DNA of 64,000 nt from CAWIUB01 sp963839175 (GCA_963839175.1 CAWIUB010000050.1:248001-312000); one strand, 5' to 3'. Shown: positions 8,374 to 17,050, counted from the stretch's first letter. Notes: generated by a model not told the origin, from the letters alone. Made by a program: numbers and translations.

Positions 8374-9993
8374 CTACGTCCGTGCCGACCGGCTGGCCCG
8401 CAGAGCGGTGAGCAGATCATCGCCGACCGGGACGCCGAGGCCAGTGCACGCGTCCCACCCCTTGCGCGCCTTGTACGCGCCGTTGTTGCCGCGCGTGATG
8501 TCGCGGAATCCCAGCGTCGCGGCGTACAGCTTCGGCTGGACGAGCCCGAGCGGGGTACCGAGCGACTGGGCCAGCCGGCAGGTCAGGGCGGCCCACAGCG
8601 GTGCGACCGCGCTCGTGCCGCCGATGACCAGGGCGCTGCCGTCGACGAGCACCTGGTAGCCGGTCTGCGGGTCGGCGTCGGCCGCGACGTCCGGCACGCC
8701 GCGTCCCACGCCGCCACCGTGCCGGTGGGGGACATGAGCTTTCGCCTGCCAGGCCGGCAACGGGAACGTGTCGCTGATGCCGCCTCCGGTCGCACCGCCG
8801 GTTGCGCCGTGGTTCCACACCGTCTCGCTGGTAACCGTCCCGGTGGTCGGGTCGGCGCGCAGGCTGGTGCCGCCGCAAGCCAGCACGTTCGGGCTGGCCG
8901 CCGGGAAGTCGACGTGCACTTGGCCATCGCCGACCCGGTCGTTGCTGCCGTCGTCACCGGCTGCGGCCGTGACCGTGATGCCGAGCGCTGCGGCGTCGGC
9001 GAAGGCTTCATCCATGGCGGTGCGGCCCTGGCCGGTCCAGCTGTCCTCGCTCAGTCCCCAACTGATGCTGATCGCGGTCGGGGTCGGGTTCGCGTGCGCG
9101 GCTGTCGATATCCCGTCGAGGAAGCCGGCGTCGGTGTTGGGGGCGAAGTAGACGACGATCGATGCCTTCGGCGCGATGGCGCCCGCCACCTCGATGTCGA
9201 GCAGCACCTCACCGTCGGCGCCCGAGGGATCCTGACCGGGCTCGTTCTTGGCGCCGTCGACGCCCACCGCCGTGACGGACGGGGTCGGGATGCCCAGCCC
9301 GCGGAAGTAGGTGTCGAGGTCGGACGAGCCGAACCCGCCACCCAGTTCGATGATTGCGAGTGTCTGGCCGCTGCCGTCGGTTGCGGTGGGCATCGAGTAC
9401 ACGTTCGCGAGCTGCACCGGGGTGTAGCTGACCCGCGCGGCCGCCGCGGGCGCCGCGCCACCGGCTGCGGCGCGCGCCGTCGCCTCGACCGGCCCGGCGA
9501 CGCGCAGGTGCGCGCGGGCCTGCGGCCGGTCGTCCAGACCCAGCACGGCGACCACGATGCCCGCCAGCGACTCGGGGACGCTGAGCGAGCCTTCGCGCTG
9601 CCGATGCTCGATCGACGTGCCGCTCGACGGATCGGCGCTGCGCACCCGCGTCAGCCGCACGCCGAACAAGTCGCCCAGCTGCTGCGCGGTGCCCGCGATT
9701 CGAACCCGGCGCGATGCCGCGTCGACGTCGAGGATCTGGATCCCCGGCAGCGCCGCGCGTACGGCATCGACGTCGGCCGGGTCGGCGCCGAAGCGTTCCG
9801 CGAGCTCTGCGCTGGACAGCGTGCCGCCCGCGACCGTGCTCGCGTCGAGCTCGGCGCGACGACGCAGCACGAGCGTCAGCTCGATCCGCTCAGCCGGATC
9901 GACGCCGGCCACGAAGGTGGCGTCAGGTGCAGGGTGCCGGAAGCTGCCTGGCAGCTCATGACGAGACTCACTCACGGCCCCAGTTTGCCGCAC
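8374..9993 (-). CDS. S53 family serine-carboxyl peptidase (sedolisin/kumamolisin)
   Basis: Acid-active endopeptidase made as a proenzyme. Residues 1-180 are the pro-kumamolisin activation domain and the rest is the catalytic domain. The Glu-Asp-Ser machinery is visible: E262 and D266 in GEVLLDIE, the oxyanion aspartate near 347 in AAAGDDGS, and S461 in GGTSAVAPLWA; the C-terminal FRDITRGNNGAY segment is the calcium site. No signal peptide is evident at either possible start (the ATG at 9993 or the GTG at 9975), which is common in this bacterial family. It is convergent with the hydrogenase operon, with six bases between the stops. Confidence 0.93.
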   Translation of the reverse strand: MRQTGAVSESRHELPGSFRHPAPDATFVAGVDPAERIELTLVLRRRAELDASTVAGGTLSSAELAERFGADPADVDAVRAALPGIQILDVDAASRRVRIAGTAQQLGDLFGVRLTRVRSADPSSGTSIEHRQREGSLSVPESLAGIVVAVLGLDDRPQARAHLRVAGPVEATARAAAGGAAPAAAARVSYTPVQLANVYSMPTATDGSGQTLAIIELGGGFGSSDLDTYFRGLGIPTPSVTAVGVDGAKNEPGQDPSGADGEVLLDIEVAGAIAPKASIVVYFAPNTDAGFLDGISTAAHANPTPTAISISWGLSEDSWTGQGRTAMDEAFADAAALGITVTAAAGDDGSNDRVGDGQVHVDFPAASPNVLACGGTSLRADPTTGTVTSETVWNHGATGGATGGGISDTFPLPAWQAKAHVPHRHGGGVGRGVPDVAADADPQTGYQVLVDGSALVIGGTSAVAPLWAALTCRLAQSLGTPLGLVQPKLYAATLGFRDITRGNNGAYKARKGWDACTGLGVPVGDDLLTALRASRSART

Positions 9994-10036
9994 TGAGGCC
10001 GGTCGCGACGCGAAGCGTCAAGTGCAGGTGCCGAAG

Positions 10037-10204
10037 CTACCCCGTATGCACACTCGCCCCCCCAGAAGCCAAGCGACCGACCGTGACGATGAGCCACTTG
10101 ATGATCGTCTCCATGGCGGCGACCACCTCCTCCGCCGACGGTGTTTCGCTGGCGGCCGGGTCTGCGCCGGTTCTGTCTCCGGGGTACTTGCCTGCCTGGT
10201 CCAC
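10037..10204 (-). CDS. Small protein, paralogue of the one after the LuxR regulator
   Basis: A 55-residue reading frame starting at GTG 10204 behind GAAGGAGAA. Its position mirrors the ATG of the 10489-10746 gene exactly: both start four bases after the (present or former) LuxR TGA. Both proteins have a polar, proline-rich N terminus, then an amphipathic helix (SAEEVVAAMETIIKWLIV here, SPHELADALDTLIHYIVD there), then a polar tail. The codon pattern and the shared layout argue that it is real. I do not recognise the family, and no catalytic motif is visible. Confidence 0.55.
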   Translation of the reverse strand: MDQAGKYPGDRTGADPAASETPSAEEVVAAMETIIKWLIVTVGRLASGGASVHTG

Positions 10205-10440
10205 GTCATTCTCCTTCGTCGTCTAGTAGATGCAGCCGCGTGCCAGCGCTGAGGCTTTGGTTCGGCCGTGCACGGAGTTTCGCCAACACGTGTCGGAGAC
10301 ACGTCACGCTCGCGATCAGTGAGCCCCACGCGTCCCCGGCGACGGGTATGCGGGGCCGGCGAGCAAGTCCGCCTCGGCCCACCGGAAGGTGCAGTAGGCG
10401 GCGCCGCGCGGGCGGTCGAGTTTCTCCCACGAAGTGCGGC
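10205..10440 (-). pseudogene. Decayed duplicate of the 3' end of the LuxR regulator gene
   Basis: This stretch aligns with 10748-11190 of the adjacent LuxR gene, including the C-terminal codons LHLLDDEGE and the stop, but has two internal deletions of roughly 110-150 bases (after the FANTC-encoding part and after GACGGGTATGCGGGG) and no open frame. Similarity breaks off near 10440. It is the relic of a tandem duplication of the LuxR-small protein unit; the downstream small gene (10037-10204) was kept. Confidence 0.8.
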
Positions 10441-10488
10441 AATATGCCGCCTCGCTGGATGCGTGCTCTCGGCCGGGTTCCGCGTCAA

Positions 10489-10746
10489 TCAGAAGGACAA
10501 CGTCACAGTGAGGGTGTGCCCGGTGTGCACGCTCGTGGTACTGGTATGCCCACTAGGCGCAGCCGCCCCGGCGTGCACACTTGGGGTAGTCATCCTGGTA
10601 GGCAAACTGTCGGTCTCGCTCTCGGTATCGACGCTGTCGACGATGTAGTGGATGAGCGTGTCCAAAGCGTCGGCTAACTCATGCGGCGAAGGTCTCTCCC
10701 TCTTCGTGCCACCCGTACCCTGGACGCCTGTGTTTGGCTGGTTCAT
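10489..10746 (-). CDS. Small unknown protein coupled to the LuxR regulator
   Basis: An 85-residue protein beginning MNQPNTGVQG, with AAGGGGAA seven bases upstream and only four bases (spacing from TGA to ATG) after the LuxR stop, so translation is coupled. It has a disordered N terminus, a predicted amphipathic helix LADALDTLIHYIVDSV, and a threonine/serine/histidine-rich tail. An upstream in-frame ATG at 10761 lies inside the LuxR gene and is less likely. No known domain is recognised. The conserved placement in a duplicated unit suggests a function tied to the regulator, perhaps as a signal or modulator; that is inference. Confidence 0.6.
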   Translation of the reverse strand: MNQPNTGVQGTGGTKRERPSPHELADALDTLIHYIVDSVDTESETDSLPTRMTTPSVHAGAAAPSGHTSTTSVHTGHTLTVTLSF

Positions 10747-10747
10747 G

Positions 10748-13708
10748 TCATTCCCCTTCATCGTCTAGTAGATGCAGCCGAGTGGCCAGGGCTGCGGCTT
10801 CGGTTCGTCCGTGCACGGACAGTTTCGCCAACACGTTGGAGATATGCACTCCCACCGTGCGATGACTCACGAACAGTTTGTCCGCAATCTCGCGGTTGCT
10901 CAGGCCGAGAGTCAGCTCGCGGAGCACGTCACGCTCGCGATCCGTGAGCCCCCACGCGTCCCGCCGACGGGTATGCGGGGCCTGCGCGGGGTCGAGTGGG
11001 ATGCGGCCGCGTTGGGCCAGATCTTCAGCCGCGCGTCTGATCGGTTCGGCACCCAACTGTGACGCGAGATCGTAAGCGTGACGAAGGGGCGCCGCCGCTG
11101 CGGACGCCCGGCCGGCGAGCAAGTCCGCCTCGGCCCACCGGAAGGTGCAGTAGGCGGCGCCGCGCGGCCGGTCGAGTTTCTCCCACGATTGTGCCGCCTG
11201 CCGCCACAGCCGCGAGTCCGACGGTTTGCAGTACCGCGAGTATTCGGCTTCGCCGGTCTTTGCATACGCAGCAACCTCCGCTGACAGGCTTCGGGCCACG
11301 CATTCATCGAGCTGACTGCGGAGGTAGTCGGCCGATGGCGAATCGTCGGGCACCGGCACCAACCCGGCTGGTCGCCTGTAGTGGGCTAAGTCGGCGAGCA
11401 CGAACAGCCCGCGTTGCGCGACACGCACTCGCACCCGATCAATCTCCGACGCCTCGGCTGCCTTTACGGCCCCGCGGATGGCGACCGAGGCTGCGTCGAA
11501 ATCGTTTCCGAGCAGGGCAAGCTCCGCCTCGGCGAGGTGTAGATCGGCCGTGGTCGCGGGCTCCTGGCTCAGCACTGCTCCCTGCCGCGCGCTCGCCAGG
11601 TGGGTCCTGGCTGAGGTCACGCGTCCGCGCCTGATGTCGAGCTCCGCCCGGCACAGATCGATGTTTCTGGCTTGTCGGGCGGGCAGGCCCTCGGCGAGCA
11701 GGTCCGCCGCGAGCTTCTCTGCCTCGGGCCACCGGCCAACGTGCCGTAGCAGGGTGAGGAGATTGTTGGTAAGCAGGTCGGCTTTGGCGACCTCTGCGCC
11801 GTACCGGCGCACTGCAGCCAAGGCGGAGAGCAACACGTCGCAGGCCTCTAGGGTCCGGCCGGCTAAGAGCAGGGCGTAGGCATATCTGGTGTGGGCCAAC
11901 TGCCGATCGTCGAGATCGCCCCACTCGTCGGTCATCTCTTGCCCTTGGCGGACGAGCTCCAGTCCGGCGTTGGTGTCGCCTAGGTGTACCAGGCAGCTGC
12001 CGAGGATGCTGCGTGCGCGTGCCTCTTCCGCGGGGGCGTGCACCTGCTCGGCGAGCTCGACTGCCCGTCGCGCGCGCTCGGCGGCGGTGTGCAGGCGGTC
12101 GCGCGCGTAGTCGAGCTGTGCCTGAGATGCGGTGATCCGGGCGGTGAGCTCGGACGGTGGGCACTCGGCTATCTGATTGGCCGCCTGATCGAACAGCCGC
12201 TCGGCCGAATCCAGGTCGTCGATCTCCCACAGGTTGCGACCGAGCCCCTCCATGATCATTGCGCGTTTCTCGTCCCCGGTCTCCAGCTCGAGTGCCTCCC
12301 GGGCGAGACGAACCGCGTCGTCTACCGCTCCTGCCCGCCGCGCCGCGTCGGCGGCCTCGGCAAGCAGTCCGGCGCGCCCCGACCTCGACGATGCCCCGTC
12401 GGCTTCGTGCATGGGGGCGAGTTCGACCGCACGCTGGTACAGCCGCCATGCATCCGAGTAGGCGTACACGCCCGTCGCCAGCCGCGCGGCGCTGAGTGAA
12501 GCGGGCCGGGCCTCATCGGGCGTCGCACCCCCGGCCAGCAAGTGCGTCGCCCATTCGACGGCGCGACTCGCGCTGACGGCCAGGTCGGGCTGGGTAGCCA
12601 GCGCGTCGGCCACCGCCCGGTGCAATCGGCGACGTTCCCCGGGCAGCAGGGTGGCGAGCACCGCCTCTTGAGTGAGCACGTGACGAAAAACGTAACGCTC
12701 CCGCTGCCTGTCCACGCTGAGCAGACCGCAGCCGACGCTCTCTTCTACTGCCGCGAGCAGCCGCGGTTCGGTGAGGTCCACGGCCGCGGCCAACGTGTCG
12801 TGATCCACTGGCCGACCGATCACCGCGGCAACTTGCACGACCTGCTCGGCATCACCGCTGAGCCGATCGGCACGCGCGAGCAACACATCCTGCAAATTCT
12901 CCGGGACACCGCCGAACTCGCCGGCTGCAAGCAGTTCCTCGGCGAAGAACGGGTTGCCCTCCGACCTGGTCCACAGCCGCTGAAGCTCGGCCGGCGACGG
13001 CTCGCGTTCGAGCCGCGACACCGCCAGTTCCGCGAGCTGCGCGTCGCTCAAGGGTGGTAACTCGACGTACCGCGCCCCGGGTTGGGATCGCAGGCGGCGA
13101 AGCAGCATCCGCAGCGGCGATGCCGGCCCGACCTCCTCACCGCGGTAGGTCACGAGCAACAGGCTGCCCGCCGCCAAGTTTCGGGCCAGGAAGCCGATCA
13201 CGTCGATGGTGCCCTCGTCGGCCCAGTGCACGTCCTCCAACACCAGCACCAGAACCCCGTCAGCTGGACGAATCGCCTCCAACAACCGCAGCGTCCGCTC
13301 GAACATCTCCGCGCGGTTGCGTGGCAACTGGTCCATCCGCAGCTGGAGCAGCGCATCGATCTCCGTGATCGCATGCTCGGACAGCGTGCCAAGCGCGCCT
13401 GCGCGTCTGCGGATCTGCCGCACTACCTCGGCGACTGGCGCGTACGGGATCGACTCGCCGGAGAGGCTGATGCAGCCGCCCATGAGTACCAGCTGCCCGT
13501 CTCGGCTCGCTTGGTCGGCGAACGCCTCGACCAGCCGGCTCTTGCCGATCCCGGCCTCGCCACATATCAAGACAACGGCTGCGCGCTCGGGTGCTGCGAG
13601 CATGGCGTCCTGCAGGACGGTCAACTGACCGTCTCTGCCAACGAGGCCCCCGGGACCCCTCGCGGCGCCCACGCCAGTCAGTGTCGCAGCAGCACTGGTG
13701 CCTGCCAA
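10748..13708 (-). CDS. LuxR-family transcriptional regulator with AAA ATPase domain (LAL type)
   Basis: A 986-residue MalT-like regulator. Residues 20-300 form a signal-transduction ATPase with Walker A GEAGIGKSRLVEAF at 50-63 and Walker B LVLVLEDVHWAD at 153-164. A long helical (TPR-like) sensor follows at about 350-900. The C terminus is a LuxR helix-turn-helix, LTDRERDVLREL...LSNREIADKLFVSHRTVG, at about 915-975. The start is placed at the ATG giving MAGTSAAATL. The ligand is unknown. It is divergent from the secreted-protein gene at 13832, with paired repeats in the 123-base gap, and is followed by a coupled small gene. Confidence 0.9.
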   Translation of the reverse strand: MAGTSAAATLTGVGAARGPGGLVGRDGQLTVLQDAMLAAPERAAVVLICGEAGIGKSRLVEAFADQASRDGQLVLMGGCISLSGESIPYAPVAEVVRQIRRRAGALGTLSEHAITEIDALLQLRMDQLPRNRAEMFERTLRLLEAIRPADGVLVLVLEDVHWADEGTIDVIGFLARNLAAGSLLLVTYRGEEVGPASPLRMLLRRLRSQPGARYVELPPLSDAQLAELAVSRLEREPSPAELQRLWTRSEGNPFFAEELLAAGEFGGVPENLQDVLLARADRLSGDAEQVVQVAAVIGRPVDHDTLAAAVDLTEPRLLAAVEESVGCGLLSVDRQRERYVFRHVLTQEAVLATLLPGERRRLHRAVADALATQPDLAVSASRAVEWATHLLAGGATPDEARPASLSAARLATGVYAYSDAWRLYQRAVELAPMHEADGASSRSGRAGLLAEAADAARRAGAVDDAVRLAREALELETGDEKRAMIMEGLGRNLWEIDDLDSAERLFDQAANQIAECPPSELTARITASQAQLDYARDRLHTAAERARRAVELAEQVHAPAEEARARSILGSCLVHLGDTNAGLELVRQGQEMTDEWGDLDDRQLAHTRYAYALLLAGRTLEACDVLLSALAAVRRYGAEVAKADLLTNNLLTLLRHVGRWPEAEKLAADLLAEGLPARQARNIDLCRAELDIRRGRVTSARTHLASARQGAVLSQEPATTADLHLAEAELALLGNDFDAASVAIRGAVKAAEASEIDRVRVRVAQRGLFVLADLAHYRRPAGLVPVPDDSPSADYLRSQLDECVARSLSAEVAAYAKTGEAEYSRYCKPSDSRLWRQAAQSWEKLDRPRGAAYCTFRWAEADLLAGRASAAAAPLRHAYDLASQLGAEPIRRAAEDLAQRGRIPLDPAQAPHTRRRDAWGLTDRERDVLRELTLGLSNREIADKLFVSHRTVGVHISNVLAKLSVHGRTEAAALATRLHLLDDEGE

Positions 13709-13737
13709 TTCGCAAGTAGGTGACGTCGGCGACCGGC

Positions 13738-13772
13738 CTACGTCACGGCGGCCGGAAATCTACGTCACGGCG
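13738..13772. promoter_or_regulatory. Direct repeats between divergent LuxR and secreted-protein genes
   Basis: CTACGTCACGGCG occurs at 13738-13750 and again at 13760-13772, a 22-base period (two helical turns), and the inverted core TGACGT occurs just before it at 13721-13726. The repeats sit in the short divergent promoter region, which suits an operator for the LuxR regulator or another dimeric protein. No factor can be assigned. Confidence 0.4.
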
Positions 13773-13831
13773 CTCGCCGATCATGCGCGGTCGTCCGATC
13801 TGACGCGATCAGCTTCCGCCCCCTCAGGGGT

Positions 13832-14752
13832 ATGAGACGTTATCGCAGGACATTCTCGGCCTCGACCATCGCAGCGACTGCGCTTGCTCTCCTGCTTTCG
13901 AGCGGCGCCACGCTGACGGCGGCATCGAATGCGGCCGGCCAGCGCAGCGGTAGCGGTGCCTGGTCATCAGCGCTGCCGGGCGGAGGCGGGCAAGCCAGGT
14001 TTATCGACATGCACGGTCTGGTGCTGAAGACCGCGCAGGTCTACCTCCTCTACTGGGGAACTGCCTGGCTGCCGCAAGCGGCACCGACGCCCACCGCCGA
14101 CCAAGTCACCACCGCGGTGCGCACCATGATGGCCAGCGTCTACCTGACAGGCCTTGCTCAGTACCGCGGAATCGGGCGAGGCGTCGTGCGCGGTTCAGCG
14201 GTGCTCACCTCGTCCGACCCGCCGGCTGGCTTCACCGACGAGCAGGTCGGTCGATTCGTCGATGACCAGCTCGCGGCCGGCACGATCCCCGGTCCCGACG
14301 CCGACAACCAGACGCTGTACGGCGTCGTGATGCCGGCAGGCGTGAAGCCGGGGTCTGCCGATTGGGACGGCGAGCACAACTACTACGAGCGCTCGGGTCA
14401 GCGGATCCACTACGCGTGGTTCGCAAACTCTGGCGACCTGTCTGGGATCACGCAGATCGTCTCGCACGAAGTGGTCGAGGCCGCGACGGATCCAGAGGGC
14501 GGCGGGTTCCGCGGCATCAAGGGAGTCTGCAGCGGATCGGGTTGGTGCGAAATCGCGGACGTGTGCGGGTCAACCTCCGTGCTCGACGGCATCACGGTGC
14601 AGTCGTACTGGTCGAACCAGGCCGGCGCCTGCATAGTCCCGGTTGCCTCGTCCGAGCTAGTCGGGTCTAGCCCGGACGAGGCAACTCCCGTAACGCGGGA
14701 TCACGGCCGAGCGTCTGCCCACAATGTCGTCCCCCATTCGCGGCGCGATTGA
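13832..14752 (+). CDS. Secreted protein with a zincin-like HExxE motif
   Basis: A 306-residue exported protein. It has a basic N terminus and a hydrophobic core (IAATALALLLSSGATLTA) forming a signal peptide cut near residue 33-36. The mature part contains VYLLYWGTAWL, a Tyr/Trp-rich central region, and VSHEVVEAATDPEGG, a motif seen in secreted actinobacterial and EXORDIUM-like proteins where a histidine and glutamates may bind metal. Four cysteines lie near the C terminus (GVCSGSGWCEIADVC). Function is unknown. A long hairpin overlaps the last coding part, and the true C terminus may matter less than predicted. Confidence 0.75.
   Translation: MRRYRRTFSASTIAATALALLLSSGATLTAASNAAGQRSGSGAWSSALPGGGGQARFIDMHGLVLKTAQVYLLYWGTAWLPQAAPTPTADQVTTAVRTMMASVYLTGLAQYRGIGRGVVRGSAVLTSSDPPAGFTDEQVGRFVDDQLAAGTIPGPDADNQTLYGVVMPAGVKPGSADWDGEHNYYERSGQRIHYAWFANSGDLSGITQIVSHEVVEAATDPEGGGFRGIKGVCSGSGWCEIADVCGSTSVLDGITVQSYWSNQAGACIVPVASSELVGSSPDEATPVTRDHGRASAHNVVPHSRRD
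14642..14685. terminator. Strong hairpin, probable bidirectional terminator
   Basis: The 13-base arms GTTGCCTCGTCCG (14642-14654) and CGGACGAGGCAAC (14673-14685) pair perfectly, and an inner GCTAG/CTAGC stem extends the helix to 18 base pairs with one mismatch and a six-base loop. There is no U-tract. It lies inside the last 37 codons of the + gene and just before the 3' end of the convergent - gene, fitting an actinobacterial tail-less terminator serving both. Confidence 0.6.
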
Positions 14753-14776
14753 GTCGATCGTGCGGCCGGCGCGTGG

Positions 14777-15955
14777 TTACGGAATGTCGGATCCCGGCCC
14801 TGGCGGCTGCAGCGGCTTGGCGCCGAGCTCGATGAGGAACCGGGCGAAGGCCTGGCCACCTGATGTCTGTGTGCCGTCCGGAGCGCCGTTGTAGGGCGTC
14901 GCCACGTTGGGACCAGTTCCAGGGGCGGCCGAGAACCCCCATTCGGTGTCCGGTCCGCCGGGGATGGCGACCGCGATCTGTTGGCCGGCCTTGACAACGG
15001 TGCCCGCCGGCACCAGATTGCTCAGGTTCTCTGCGACGTAGATGAAGAGGCCGGCGTGGTTGCCGGTGGTCAGTCCGTAGACGATGAAGGCTCCGCCTGG
15101 CCAGTCGTTCTGCTGCGAGTTGGAATACGTGACGACGCCGTCGCCGATCGCGACCACCGGCTCTGGCTGGTTCGCACCCCAGTCGACGCCTTGATCGGTG
15201 CGTTCAGCGCTCCAGCTGCCCTGCCCGAACGGGTTGACATAGCTGCTCAGGTCGCCGCAGCTGCCCACCGACGTCGGGGCCGTCCCGTGGTCTTGCGCGC
15301 ATTGCGCCGCCCATTGCACGGCGGCCGTGTCGGCGGGCAGCGACGCCTGTTGGGCGATGGTCAGCGTCGCGAGGAGGTTCTTGAATGTCAGCGTCTCGGT
15401 GATGATCTTGCCTCGTTGCTTGTCGAGGGCGTCACGCCGCGACTGCGCGTCAGCGAGCAGCGAGCCCGCGGCCTGCTGCGCGGTCTTGGCTTTCGCCTCG
15501 GCTGCGGCGACGCGAGCAACCACGTCGGCGCGGTGTGCGGAGACCAACCTCAGCGTGTCCACCGCGGTGAGGTCACGTTGCGCCTTGTCGCTGATGAGAA
15601 GTGAACCGCCGTGGGTCAACGACCAGTTCTCGTAGTTCGCGGTGACCAACGGTGCCAATAGAGTGCGCGCCGTCCGATACTCCGCGGCGGCCTGGCCGGC
15701 CGCCTGCGCAGCGACATCGGCCCGCAGTTGCGCCACCCGCACACCGGCCTGGGCGGCGTCGTACTTCTCGGCCAACGCTGTCGTTTCGGTGGCCAAGGCA
15801 TCCAACCGTGCCGTCACCGACGCGATGGTGGGAACGACCGGCTGACCGGGAGCCGCCGCTGATGCCCCGCTCGTCGCGAGCAGCGCCGCTATTCCGGCCA
15901 GGACGGCACCGGCTAGGAGCGGACGAACGCGGCCAGCCCGTTCAGTCAACGCCAC
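14777..15955 (-). CDS. Exported coiled-coil protein with degenerate M23 (LytM-like) domain
   Basis: A 392-residue protein with an N-terminal signal or anchor (RPLLAGAVLAGIAALLATSGASA), a long helical coiled coil at about 45-200, and a C-terminal lysostaphin-like fold at about 235-385. The usual zinc ligands HxxxxxxxD and HxH are not seen: the expected first site reads ERTDQGVDWGAN and the last TEWGFSAAPG, so the histidines are replaced. By analogy with EnvC and other degenerate LytM proteins it probably activates or positions other cell-wall hydrolases and does not cut itself. It is convergent with the preceding secreted-protein gene. Confidence 0.72.
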   Translation of the reverse strand: MALTERAGRVRPLLAGAVLAGIAALLATSGASAAAPGQPVVPTIASVTARLDALATETTALAEKYDAAQAGVRVAQLRADVAAQAAGQAAAEYRTARTLLAPLVTANYENWSLTHGGSLLISDKAQRDLTAVDTLRLVSAHRADVVARVAAAEAKAKTAQQAAGSLLADAQSRRDALDKQRGKIITETLTFKNLLATLTIAQQASLPADTAAVQWAAQCAQDHGTAPTSVGSCGDLSSYVNPFGQGSWSAERTDQGVDWGANQPEPVVAIGDGVVTYSNSQQNDWPGGAFIVYGLTTGNHAGLFIYVAENLSNLVPAGTVVKAGQQIAVAIPGGPDTEWGFSAAPGTGPNVATPYNGAPDGTQTSGGQAFARFLIELGAKPLQPPGPGSDIP

Positions 15956-16270
15956 CGCCGGCGCAGCTCCGTTCTTCCTCGGGACCGCCTACCGAGTTAG
16001 CTGACGGGTTCGGGCCGGAAGAAGCCCTACAGCACGTCGGCACGGGACCGGCGAACCGCCCACGAGCCGATATGCCGATTCACCCCATGGAACCGTTGGG
16101 TCCCCGGTTCGCCAGCGCCCATTTTGTCGTCACCCGTGTGAGCGCTGAACGTGCGATTCGGCGGTGACCTGCCCGGCGGTCCCCTCTGGCGGGACCAGGT
16201 GACCGGAAGGTCTCGTGGAGCGTATTGGCTCGGGTGTCAGGAAACAAGCTCGCGCAGCTGGTGCATCAGA
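15956..16270. other. Intergenic stretch, no gene seen
   Basis: Between the M23-like gene and a broken amidotransferase gene no frame shows convincing coding character on either strand. The first part must hold the promoter of the - strand M23-like gene, but I see no clear element. Confidence 0.4.
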
Positions 16271-16695
16271 TCAGCCAGGCTGCCCGGCTGCGAGGTAGGG
16301 ATGCTGGGAGGCTGCGGCGACCGGATCGAGCTGGCCAAGGTCGAGCAGGTTGTGGGGTACCGCAGGCAGCGGGGTATAGCTGCTTATGCTCCGGCCGCAG
16401 TTCACGTGCACCAGTTCGCCCGGCTCGAGCGGCCGCCGTAGCGGACGTGGGCCAGGAAGGTCGTGCCGCGCAGTTCGCGGGCCTCGGACGCGAACTGCGG
16501 ATCTCGCCACGCCAGCGGTTGCTCATCGACCGTCGGGCGGCCATCGGCGAAGACTCCGATGCCAGCCCCGTCGGGATTGCGGTGACTCTGCGCGGACAGG
16601 CTGTCCGGGGCGTCGATCAGCCAGAACGTGGCGGGTATCGCGGTGGCTCCGGCGTGCAGCCCGAAAGACGACACATCCGTGATCACCACCCGACA
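16271..16695 (-). pseudogene. Class II glutamine amidotransferase (YafJ type) with internal deletion
   Basis: The N-terminal half (16440-16695) reads FGLHAGATAIPATFWLIDAP then SLSAQSHRNPDGAGIGVF and TFLAHVRY, typical of class II amidotransferases of the YafJ/EgtC group. A different frame (16271-16440) holds the family's last part, LEPGELVHVNCG and LLDLGQLDPVAAASQHP. About 140 central residues are missing, and the start with its catalytic Cys2 has no initiator (CCG before TGT). The gene is dead. Confidence 0.7.
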
Positions 16696-16705
16696 CGGTC
16701 TCCGT

Positions 16706-16975
16706 TCATCGTGGCGACTGCCCGTCGCGGAACCTGCCATCGCTGGGCGGCGGTATGACCTCCTGCCAGCGTCCGGGGCCGGGATGACGTCGCTGCTGAA
16801 CCCAGGCGGCGACGTGGATCGCGGCAAAGGCCAGCCAGCCAACGGTAAGAACCAGCTGAAGCCAGCGATCACGATCCTGGACATAGAGGATGGCGGCGAG
16901 TACGCCGAGTGCGAGGTATATGGCGCCGAACATGACAGTGTGCCGCGCCCCCTGCCACCACGGCTGCTTGGCCAC
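16706..16975 (-). CDS. Small two-helix membrane protein
   Basis: An 89-residue protein from GTG 16975. Two transmembrane helices are clear: VMFGAIYLALGVLAAILYV and WLQLVLTVGWLAFAAIHVAA, joined by a short charged loop (QDRDRW); the tail is basic and proline-rich. Small membrane proteins of this shape are common in actinobacteria, but I cannot name a family. No good ribosome binding site is visible before the GTG. Confidence 0.55.
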   Translation of the reverse strand: MAKQPWWQGARHTVMFGAIYLALGVLAAILYVQDRDRWLQLVLTVGWLAFAAIHVAAWVQQRRHPGPGRWQEVIPPPSDGRFRDGQSPR

Positions 16976-17050
16976 GGGTCAATAGTGCGCGGCCACGGTG
17001 GCATACCACAACTCGGGGGAGCGTGATGGAATCAGCAATATCCTTGTGCG

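Noticed and set aside
8719..9996. 425-residue + strand frame
   Set aside because: Antisense shadow of the S53 peptidase, whose catalytic Glu-Asp-Asp-Ser residues are all visible on the - strand.
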